Positions 1-12,000 of a DNA stretch of 64,000 nucleotides are shown here, in pieces. Position numbers and translations under genes: made by a program. The notes beneath the pieces are model-generated. The model searched no databases and was not told the DNA's origin. It saw only the letters and a list, made by a program, of their open reading frames with translations. The DNA is from Platycnemis pennipes (lineage: Eukaryota > Arthropoda > Insecta > Odonata > Platycnemididae): positions 120,734,133 through 120,798,132 of the forward strand of contig OW121853.1 of the NCBI GenBank assembly GCA_933228895.1, written 5' to 3'. The stretch's first letter is position 1. Each line of letters begins with the position of its first letter.

Positions 1-1
1 A

Positions 2-72
2 CTCGGCTTCTACGTTGCTTATGTAGCGTCAAGATGGTGGCAACAGTATATGGCCATACCGTGGCCAGACAA
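2..72 (+). CDS. Best: Bestrophin exon a (partial, cut by window edge)
   Basis: The reading frame starts at base 2 with [16 protein letters not shown] and ends at IPWPDK, matching human BEST1 from about Leu82, just after the neck residues. This segment contains the RWW motif that is a hot spot of human BEST1 disease mutations. The donor GTGAGC at 73 splits the Lys codon (phase 2). Confidence 0.93.
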
Positions 73-3000
73 GTGAGCAATTTACCTATGCATGAATATC
101 ACATGTTTAACCTCATCTTGTATGACTTGCATATCTTGTCAAAAATGCTTTATTCGAAGTTTTTTTTAGCATTTAATGGGTGTGTAATGATGTGGCTCTC
201 CAGGTAATGCATGCTTGGTTTTAGTTAATATTATGCAAAGTATGAAGAGTGATTTGAACAAATCTCGATTTTGTTTATCAATTTCGCCGTGCCTATAGTG
301 TTTTTGATTTTTCCTTGACATTTCAAAGCCGTCTCCGGGAGTGGGGATCAATTATGGACTTAAAAATGTCCAGTAGGCCTCATACTCTCAGTGTGATATA
401 GTGAAAGTGTTTTTGATATGAAAGTGAAAGAATATTGACAAATATATTTGCAATAGGACTTGCTCCCTGCCTCTGACAGTCTTATTGTTAGTCATAATTT
501 AACGCTAGTCAATATATTGACGTTTTTTCCCGTTCATCGTCACAGCTATACTAACTTTGTGTAGTACGAAAAAGCTACACTAGTAACCTCAATAAAAAGA
601 CGCAGCAAATAATAATACTTAGTAATGCCCATGGATGTCGTCCAACATAGTGATATTTTTGTGAAATTAAATAGCTGGGAAAATTGTATTATCTGAGATT
701 GGAACTTTCCTTACAGTTGTATGTTAACAAACTGCAATCAAGAATTATTATGAACGACGGGGCATTGCGTGGTTTTGATGAAAGTTAAATCTGTTACCTT
801 TATTACCTATCTAATAGATTCAACCTTACATACCCTGTTGTTAAATGAAAAGCCACTTGCAATATGATGTTGCTCTTTAAAGCCTGGTTAACGTTTCCTG
901 CAAATTTATATGGGATGTCCAAGAGGTGTTTCAGACGTCCTGGTTAAAAAAATCTACTGGTGGTGGTCAATTGGCTGGCATAAGCGTTTCTAGCATAAGG
1001 TCCCAAACACCCAAGCAGTTTAGTGGCTATGAAATTATTTTAATTGTCATACTGTTTCTGATTCAAACGAATATTGTTAAAAATTATTGTTATTTTATTA
1101 ATCGAGAATCGATATGCACTTGCTCGATAGATAGATAACGTGTTTTGCGATAGGGAAACTGAATGAATGAAAAATGTTGCATTACGCCTCTTTTGGAATT
1201 GAAACTCTCTCTCATCAAAGTTACTGTGGTAATCGTATTCCATAAACTAAATTTTTATAAGATAATATAACCTATGCCAACCGAGGTGGCATGTAAATAT
1301 TTTAATTGCATTTCATGTAATTGATATGCAATTAAGACATCATTGTCTTAATTATTTAGGTGAATTTAATTGTTAACAGTAATCGGTATAATATTTGAGA
1401 AATTTAAATACAGATTTTTGGTTCTTTGTCACTAAGCGAGTTCCTAATAATAATTTCTAAGCCTTCTAGCACCCCTAATTCTCCAATTGCTGTGTGTTTA
1501 GTTTTGCGTTTGAATGCCTGTGATTTATAAGTGTAATATTCCGACTTTTTTTGTAACTAGTGTCAATATGAGATTGCATGCTAATGTATTGTTTCTACAT
1601 CAAGACTTAAATCTGTTTCGGATAATACAACAGTTATATTTATTAAATTGCTAACTATATGGTTATTGTGTGGGATATAACTAGCTATAAGAATAAATTT
1701 TATTTTAGTTTAATTTATAAAATCATTGTTTTCTGTTAATCTATGAATTCGCGATCTTTGAGTAACTGCTTAATTATTCAATGATTTTAAAGTACAGCTA
1801 CCTTAAATATCATAAGATCGCAAACGTTTTAAAATTTATATTTATTTGCCTTCACCGAAGACAATATGAAGTAAAATTCACATTGATACGCTATTCAAAA
1901 GTATTTATTAATTGATCTTTTGTTGAGAAGGACTGTGGTAAGCAATTGAATATGCCATATTTCTTTTGGTTTGGCATATTAGTGCATAACAGTAATGTAT
2001 TCAGCAATAATATCACATGTTCGCAAATAAATCGATACGCTACTCTCAAAGATATGCTATTTATATCATCAATGTATTTATCACTACTGCATGGATACTT
2101 GAGGCTATGAATTGCGGTGAATAAAGAAACTGATTACTGAAAAGTTTTAAGTAAATGTGTAGGTCAGCCTTACGTTATTTGCACATGGTTAAAAACTATA
2201 AAGAGCATCAGGCCTCAGAAATTGTGTAACTTATTTGCTATAAAGGATGAAAGACCCGAAAGACAGTCTCTAGGTGCAGCGTTTCTCGATTAAACATTGT
2301 GACCAGTCACCATGGCAACCCGCCAGAAATACCTTTGTACACGACAAGAGTGTGGCAATTGTTTTCGCAAGTAAGAATGGTGGAAGGCGACTGATGAGGC
2401 ACATGTTAAAAATAGGCTAGGTTTGACAAGAAAAGGCCAGATGAAACAGCTGTTTTTTTAGTATTAAAATTGTTCTATTTTTTCATACTGTTCCTGATTA
2501 AAACAAATTGTGCTAAAAAAATCTTTTACCTACCGAAAATCAATATTCACATCCACAACTATGGGTAACGTGCCCTGAGATAGAAAAACCTAATGAATCT
2601 ATGAAAAAGAAAATAATTTTTTCAAAATGTACTATTACGCTAATGTTAGAATAAGAAATATTCACAGTTTTATTCTATAATGTTAGGAATATTCGTAATT
2701 AAAATCTCACAAGGCTGGCATAGCAAGTAAAGGCTGGTAGAGGTAAACATTAGCATATTACAATTAGCATAATTGTTGCAACATTTCTATTGTAATCGTG
2801 ATCCATAAATGGAATCGTTCAACACGGAAAACTTTGTTATATTTTTATACTAGATATTTTTTTGAGGTATTTGTATAGGTATGGATGAAGAACAGGTCAT
2901 CTTGCAGTGAGGAAAGTCTGAGTTGTACGTGCATAGTAAATTTCGGTCGTTATTTAGGAGATCATTAGAATGGAAAATACTCCTAATACCATGAATTACT

Positions 3001-6000
3001 TTAAATTAATGATGAAATACTGCCCGCGAATGATTAGTTGTAAAATAGCTACAAGTACCTAGCCTGCTTACAGTGTAGCAAGCTAGGTACTTGTAACTGA
3101 GGATGTTACAGTGTAGCGAAACATGTCACTAAAATAGTTTCATCTGAAGAAAGCTAATGTTGTACCCTTTATTAAGTTTTTATCCTTTTTTTTAATTTTT
3201 GGTTAGGGCCTCTAAAACTGTCTCTTCATTCTAGAATCCACCTGTAAGGAAAAGTGAGAAGATACTGTGAAACTTGATCTTTATTTGCATGAGGGGGAGG
3301 TGATCAATTGCTCCCAAATCTAGCTGACCTCTCTGAGCTGCCCCTGCGTCTCCCCCAAATATAAATGTGCTCTTGAATGATGTGGGAGGCGCCGGCGGCG
3401 CTACCTGAGATACCAGAGATCGGCCAATTCCCATGTAGTGCGTTCCGTTTCACGCTCAGAGGTGCATCGAAGCTATTCAGACCTGTTCGGGTCAACTTAT
3501 AGCCGCACTTGCGTTTTGACGTCCAGTGGAAAAGAACCACTACTGCCAGCTACAACCAGATTGCCGACCTCTAGGCTTGGTTCAGTTTGAACGGACCAAT
3601 CGTCGTGCTGTGCTGCTGAAACTCAACTTACATATAAAGTTAGGACCATCCGTAAATTGTATGATAGTAAAGGGCAAAACGGGTCGGCCAACTTTTACGA
3701 TACGCTATTGGCAGTGAGAATGGGGGTCGAGCCTTCCGCTATATTATTGTAAAAATAGGTCGGGCAGTCATTCATTTTTCAAATAATAATGTTATAACAG
3801 TAAAAAATAAACTTGATAAGTAATATAATAAAAACATATAGGTATAACTGGAAAGGCAATTTTTTGCACTGATCAGTTTGAAAAACGCTAGTGCTTAAAG
3901 TTAATGCTGCAATAGTCTCAGCAAATAATTTCCATTTTTTTCCCAAAAAATATCGCTTGTAAGTATCTTCCCTTTTCAATACCTTGGTAACCCTTCGCTT
4001 TCGATGTGAATGTGAAAAATGTGAGCCGGCCCAATTATTTCTTCAAAGTTATAGGTGAAGCGAAAAAACTTTAACTGTGCTCTTTAAAAGTTTCCTGATT
4101 ATCCCAATTGTAGTCTTAAATCTTAGCCTAAATCTCGCGATCATTTTTCACGTAGGGATTTAGGGTTCATTTAAACTGTATATTTCAGGAACAGGATAAA
4201 TGATAGCATGACCCATCATTCTCGCCGCTCACTTGGTCATATTTTTCGTCCCTTTTCAAATCATTCTTGAAATTGAATTTATGCCTTTCATGGGGAAGCG
4301 TGGTATAAAACAGACGTTCGATGTTTACCCACATTCTACACTTGCTGCCGTGATGTCATATATGCTACGTCTCGGGTTCGTGTACATCTACAGAAATGGA
4401 ATGAAACGAGAGTTCAAATGATGAGATAAGAAATGGTAGCGATAAGGGATTCATTTGAGCTATCATAAAAATTAACATCTTGGATGCTCATTTTTCAGCT
4501 ATCATTAAAATTGACACGTTCTGGCTAGATGTCGTTGGACATATCGAACAGTAAGACACAAATTGTCGTGTTTACCACAGTTATATTTTAAATATAAAAT
4601 TCTCAACGCTTAGATACACTATGTCATTGTCAAGTGCGTACTCATTGAATTTATAGATCCTGGGTAGCGTAGTGGCCCGGAAATCCAAAGGTCCGTGGTT
4701 CGATTCCCGGTCCAGGTGAATTTTTTTGCATGGCAATTAACGTAAATTTCACCGCCGTTCACGCGGCAGACTTCAGATATCCTAAATTTACCGCCAAGCG
4801 CGGCTTTAGCGCTGGATGGGGTTCACCTTTGGTCGTGGCTTCTTTGAAGCCCTTTCTCCCTTGCGTTTCCATCCTTGATGCACTTGATTCTAGACTTGAT
4901 TCTTGAACCTAGTACCTTGAACCTCGGAAAAATTGCCATGCGAATTAGGGATCCTGGGTAGCGTAGTGGTCTGCGCAGTGGCTCGGAAAGCCAAAGGTCC
5001 GTGGTTCGATTCGCGGTCTATCCAAACCCTGGTTTCCCGGTTTATCTAAACCCTGTATCTTCCACGCATGGCATAGATAAGGCATGCATGTACAATATTT
5101 TTATATACTTATTGAATCGTACGCTTAGCATTTGGCGTGGAAACCCGTTGTTAATTCTTCATTTAAAATAAAACAATTGGACAATCACGACAACTTGTTT
5201 CCCACTTCATTGAGCAATCATTGTCACTGTCCCTGGACTTTGCCGTGACAAATGATCGCGCGGTGGTAAAAAAAAGAAAAGCGATCCGGCGTGGAGCCGG
5301 TCGCGTGGAAAGAAGGTGTGTCCAGAGTTTTTGCTCGCGGATCGAATCGCGGTTGGCGCTTCGGGGCGCCCTCCGATGTTTGAAACGGAGCGCACCACTC
5401 TGCGGTCCAGAGAGAGGGGCGTGGTGGCAGAGCGGAAACTGACTGAGCTTCCCCGTCCGATCAAGGTGCCGATCCCTCCCTCCGCAGGATGATGCACTGC
5501 GTGGCGCTCTATGTGCACGGTGACGACGAGACGGGGCGCATGGCGAGGCGGACACTGATGCGATACCTCAATCTCTCGCTCGTGCTAGTGCTTCGATCCA
5601 TCAGCTCGGCAGTCAAGAGGCGCTTCCCGACGCTGGAGCACGTCGTCGACTCAGGTGGGACGGAGCAGATGTCATTTGATCGCGCACGGAGCGTTTCAAT
5701 TGTTCCATTGCCGATTCCCTCCCTTGTTCAACCCTTCTTATAATGAGGAACATGCGTTATTTTTCATAACTCTTTGAACGAGGAATTTATCAGCTAAGAT
5801 TTACTTGCGAAAATTTTGCTGAATTGAGTTGTGTTACAAAGACAGAGAGATCTTTTAAAAATTGAACGTCTTCGGCTGCTTAAAAACACGACGTGATCGT
5901 ATGACGTCGTATTACTAACCGCATTAATTGGCTGTTCATTAGCTTATTATCAAAACGGTTTAATTTTCATACATTTCCTCATCTCCTGTCCTCTTCTAAA

Positions 6001-9000
6001 GAAGATTTCTTTGAAAATAAAATTTCCTTGCGAAAATTTTGCTGAAGAATTAATGTTGCAAAGATATTACTCTTAAAAATCGTACGTCTTCGGTAGCTTA
6101 AAAACACGACGTCATCGCATGACGTCGTATTACCAACCGCATTAATTGGCTGTTCATTTGCTCATTATCAAAACGGTTTAATTTTCACATATTTCCTCAT
6201 CTCTTTCCTCTTTTAAAGAAGATTCTTTTGAAAATTCTGGAGGAAGTTCAATGACCGGATTGTTTAAATGAAATTGCCATGGCTTGTGTCGAACGGTCAA
6301 TTATCTTTCCTTTGGCCGCCTTTTCGTACAAATTAAGTCCAAAATTCGCATTTTCCTCATTATATAATATTTAAAACAAGTAAGAAAAAATATTTTTTTG
6401 TTTTTGTATTGGATTGCTGCGGATATTTCACAAGGGAAACGCCTTCTTCAGCTATAGAAATGTTTAAGAACGTTTCCTATATTTCTAATTATTCATTCTT
6501 CAATTTACTAACTTGTTCTGAGATACTGCTGATACTGATATAAAAAATACCTTTTCAGTCTCCCAATTCCTTACATCCCAATCCGACTTCCTGGTTTTTT
6601 TCAAAGCACTCTTAAGTCAGTTTACCAATCTCACTTTAATTTTTGCAGAATTATCAAGGATTCTGACTTGAATATGTGTCAATATCTTTGAAAATATTTT
6701 CTGCCATTCTTAAGTCTGTCACTTATGGACAGATTTTCCCTAAAAGTAATCATACTTTAACTTGCATCATAGTTTTTGCCTTTCAATTTTACATAATCAT
6801 TTTCCTTCTTTAGAGCGGGATTTCCTGGTTAAAAAATTACATGAACGAAATTAATAATCTCTTTGATTGAAGGATATTTTATTTTTCCAATGGGTCAATT
6901 TTCATGTGGAATGATGTAGCAGTTACAAAAGTAACATTTCTGTGTCCCTTCAGGTTTCATGACGGAGCTGGAACTCGAAATGTATCGCTCGGTGCCAAGC
7001 GTGGAGTTCAACACGTACTGGATACCTTGCACCTGGTTTGTAAGTCTCCTGAAGGAGACTCGACAAGCACGTCGCATCACAGACTCCAATGGTCTCAAAA
7101 TAATAATGGAGGTAATTCACGACAGTCAAAACTGCTTGCTAGATGCGATTCTCTCCAAGCATTTTCGTTCTGCCTAAAATATTTTCCAGTTATGAGAGAG
7201 TATTCTTGTGTGTCTACTAAGGGCAAACGCATGTCAAATAGAGTTGTCATTAGCATGTTATCATTCTACGAACCTATAAAGTGGAGATTTCAAGAGGACT
7301 CCAGTGTCCTATCTGGTTCTTCATGGCAGGTGATATTTTCTCTGGCATCACAGTGAGCTTATCCAGTTCTGATTCAGACCTGGAGAGGCCAACCGAAATG
7401 CCGGCGGAACTATCACCCAACACGATGAACCAGTGCAAAAGATGCCCTAAAATATTAAGCCATGTTTTTATCCAGAAACATTTTAGAAATTAGTTTTCAG
7501 TGAGTGATGCACTAATTTGGGGGTAAGTTTTGTAAATCTATGATTGCCTTGTACTTGAAGCATGTTTATTTACGAAGTAATATAACATTTACCGCAGTAC
7601 TTTTCTCTGATTGCCATTCAATCTTAAATGTATGTATCCAGAATATTGGTAATAGAAATAAATTCAATAAAACTCTCAATTCTTATAAATATGGTAACTG
7701 TTATTCAAAAAATTTTACACAGTGATGAAATCCTGTGATAATTGATCAGTGATTGTGTAGGAATGGTAGAAAACTGAAAATGAATCTCGTCTTTCTTATG
7801 TTTTTAGGAATTCTCCGAATTTCGATCTAAATGTGGTCTCCTCTGGAGCTACGACTGGGTCAGCATTCCATTAGTATATACACAGGTAAGCCTTTGTTTA
7901 ATAATAGTAGCAATTCAATTGAACCTTAAAACATACATCATTTAAACTGTACATATAATACTTGTAGCAATAAACACTGGTTGTTTCATTACTGTGCTCG
8001 GTAATCTCTAGGTATGAGAGGAAACAAAGAGGGTGTAGCTAATTATTCTTGTATTTCATTAGGTTGATCCTTCCCTTACGAGGAAGTGATTACCGAATAG
8101 TATAATAAGAAGCCTATGAAGTACTTAGACTATCATTTGGTGGATACGTAATTGGTCTATGCTCGTAGATGGTCAATGGTATGCTGGTTTGGTGGTCGTA
8201 ATTATTGGTCTATGCTCAATGTCATTAAAACGCGATTAGACTGGGATTGAATTCACCAGGTATATGCTATGTGCTGATTGCCTACTTGGCTTAAATAATG
8301 AATTTTTACAATATTGAAATCCTTCGATATCATTAGTGTAAAGCAGCAAAGCTACATGCAATACCCAAGCGTTAGCGTCCATTGTCTGAGTAAATGTCAT
8401 TGTTAACACTAGCTTTGGTGAACATGATTGCAATTAGTGCCTACTCACTATGTTTTGACACTCCTTCCAGGTGGTCACCATAGCAACCTATTCCTTCTTC
8501 ATGGCCGCACTTGTGGGAAGGCAGTTTGTGGAAGGGAAGAGCAAAGGGTATCAAATGGAGGTCGACATATACCTGCCAGTTTTCACCATTCTGCAGTTTT
8601 TTTTCTTCATGGGACTGCTAAAGGTAGGTGTGAGTTTATGTTGAAATGACTGTGATAATTTATTTTCAGATTCAATTTGACCTTCGAAACATATGTATAC
8701 TCCGTTTAACTACAGTGTCATCAAGAAGGTGAAATAACTCGTACCGTATTTACCGGCTCATAAGTGTGTAAGAATTATTTTTATGAACAGAGAAAAATTA
8801 AATCTGAATATAAAGAGAAAAATTATGAGGGCAAAGAAAACTATGCAATCAATTAATGTATTGCATCTCACCGACCATAGTTTAGATCAAAACTCTGACG
8901 CGCATCATCACCACCTGGTAATTTTCTTCACCCTAATAATGAAGGAATTCCAGCAATAAGAAGATAGTAATATGATAGCAATATCCAGCAATATGAATGC

Positions 9001-12000
9001 AATAATCAAGCTTAATTGGTCTATATAGGCCTAACGGGCCTAATTATTGCAGTTTATTTAGAAAGTTGTGAGTTTAATGTGAGTTTAACTCATTTAGTTA
9101 TTTTATTTCTTCTTAATATTTTTTTCTGATTTGAATTATAACGATCGGTTGATAAATATGAACTAAAAGAAAAAACTCCATTAAAAAACAGCGGCTCCCC
9201 CATCGGGTATTGACATTGACATTAGTTATTTCATGATGTTATACACTAAAGTTGGCCCATGCACCAATCACCAAACATGAAACTAATAGCTACACTGATA
9301 CTACTATGTAGGAACATGCTAAAGACTTGTGCGTGCGTTCACCGTGATGTCTTAATCGTTATACCTCCAGCTCACTGTTCCCCACGAGTCACGAGTAAAC
9401 TATTTAAACTCCAGGAAAAGAAGTGTGCACTATGTTGATTTGACTTACAAAGAGAAGATTTGACGTACATATTTTTTCTAACCCAAACAGATACTAAAAA
9501 TCCATACTGATATTAAAAATTGATCAAACCCAGCATAATACATGAAGCTCATCAATCGCCAGTGCCATCCAAAACGACACGCCACGTCATACCTCTCTGT
9601 TTCAAACCTCTTTTATCATTTATCACGGTACGGTGCGTGTGTTCACCGTGATGTACTAACCGTTATGCCTTCTACCGCCGGAACCTGATCAGTTATACAC
9701 AAAATTGAAATCCCTAACATACATCAAAGAGCAGTAGTACTTAAGACATATAAACAAAAGCTGAATGAAACTCACTAACAAAACTTCCGATCACATCACA
9801 CGCAAGAACATGTAAAACCAAGAAAAATTCATCGTGAAACCACACTACAAAGAAGAACATACATTCAATACACAAGTACTTATTAACATAGAAGTACACA
9901 CACTAAACCACAGAGAAGAACACACACGAATTGACACAAACTTCCATCAATCCTGAACACAACTTAAGCAACGATCCCTTGCTAAAGAGCTGCGCGGTAA
10001 GGACATCAAGCTGAGAGGAACCGAAAAGGCAAATACGCCTTGTAGAAGAAAAGACGATACGATCCAGCTCACTGTTCTCCACCTACAAACTCTGCGCAAT
10101 GCTCCAACGACTGGCCTGGACAGAAGAACTATAATGATTCACGGCCTCAAACAAACAAATACGCCATCTTAACTACCTGTACACTGAATGCGGCAACGTC
10201 GACGGCTTTCCCAGCAACAAATAGCCGCTGACCCGTACATTCTAACCTCAACAGTTATAAACTGACATTTAAAAGTAGATTAAATTATATTTCCATCGTC
10301 GATTTGCAATAACATATGGATATTTAAGGATTACACCTACATCTAAACGATACCCCGTTAGCCACTGTGTTTAGCGTGTGGCAGGGACGGGGTAGGGGGC
10401 AGGGGGCTTACGACGCAATAAGATAGCATTTGTTCGACCACCCTGAGCTGAGAAAAACGGTTCTGAAATAAATGACTACAGTATCATTTCTTGGAGAGAT
10501 AAAGCTGTGAAATTCATAGAATACGTGTAACATATTATTTCATACATTTTGTTAAATTTAGACAAGATCGAATCACCGGTTTTTGAGAAAAGAATTTTTT
10601 AAATGCACATAATTTTTGAACGCGTTCATAAATCGCCCTTTTTCCATTAAAACTGTTGTAAAAATACAAAAATATAATTAAGAAATTTTAAATTTACAGT
10701 TGCTAACGTGTAATTAAACGAGAAAAAATACAATGTGATTGAATTTGCTGTAGGGGTTTTGATTACTTAATAAATACAATTCAAATTTGAATGCACATAA
10801 TATTTTAGTTGAAAAATTTTAATTTTATGTATATTTTTTTCAGGTTGCGGAACAACTTATCAACCCTTTTGGAGATGATGATGAAGACTTTGAGTTGAAC
10901 TGGTTGATTGATAGGCATATAAAGGTAAATAGTATTTATAGCCGTTTTCATACTATATAAATATATGTATAATTAATTAATTTTCCATAGATCATGAAGT
11001 TGAGATCCAGCCGCAGGTCTAGTTATTGTTAAACACGTTATTGGTAAAAAAGAGTATTTTAGTCCTTTAAATGCTCAGAAATACTGTCACTAATAATGTG
11101 AGAGATCATTAGCTTCCCACTATTGGCCGTAGCAAATGTATTTAGAACTAAAGTACACTATTTGCTCTTATTTAAGCCTACTTTACTACAGCTTTGGCGT
11201 AGAGGAGAGACTTGCCTAATAGTGCCGAGTTGGACTGGCAACTGAAGAGCAATGCTGTCTGCAAGCATTGCTCTTGCGAGCAAGCATTCTGTCGAAAGAT
11301 TGCCGACGTGCTTGTGAGAGAATGACGTCTCTCCATAGTGGAACGGTCATCGAATAAAATTCACTCTTCCTCCAAATTATTGGATATTTACGACTGCTAG
11401 GGTCACTTACAGTCTACCACTAGCATTCTATAAATTTGGGAAGGAAAATAACTGGGTCAGAAGTCAGTCTATTCTATATCACGAAATCGCATTTGTGTAA
11501 ATTTAACAGTTTTAATGCAATACTTGGGCAACCATTCAAAAAGACGAAGGTACATTTAGAATAATATTCGTTCAAAAAAGTTACGCCACTGAAATCACCT
11601 ACGCCGTCAGCCGTTTGCCATCAGCAATTTCCAAAATTAAGCTTAAAGATAATTTAGCGTTCTCGGGTCTCAATCCGAGCCAGGGGGTCGTCAATATTTC
11701 TATCTGTCTATCGACTATCAATATCGGATACCACTCCAGAAGCGCACCACCAAGTTAGTCTTGGTATTAAAGTCGTACTGCGTGCTAAAATTATGACTTG
11801 GAGACATTTGACGAAAAGCAAGCAGTGATCAACCCTGAACCACGCCATCCGAGGTAGCTGGTGAACTTTACTGTCGAAAATTCTTTTTAATTGATAGCAA
11901 CAGATTGAGGTATGAAGTCAATTTTGCTTTTTAAGCTCCTATAACGGTTTCAACTTTCAGTATTTTTTCAGTCTGAATTGTATTCATGACTAAAAAAAAT

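Larger units (their letters stand above)
73..5487 (+). other. Bestrophin intron a-b (5.4 kb), mostly unrecognised AT-rich sequence
   Basis: The intron runs from GTGAGC at 73 to CCGCAG at 5487. No coding exon is visible inside. Recognisable content is a diverged internal duplication (about 1000-1260 against 2440-2840), a hairpin at 3051-3094, a GC-rich block at 3290-3560 and two tRNA-derived SINE heads after 4655. The last 230 bases before the acceptor are markedly GC-rich and CpG-rich compared with the rest. A missed alternative exon or promoter there is possible but I see no direct sign of one. Confidence 0.7.

Noticed and set aside
5163..5555. Minus-strand 130-residue open frame near exon b
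   Set aside because: Arg/Ser/His-rich composition typical of a random frame in GC-rich sequence; it overlaps a real exon on the other strand.
8474..8487. Second X-box-like match (gtcaccatagcaac)
   Set aside because: It lies within coding exon e and is explained by conserved VVTIATY codons.
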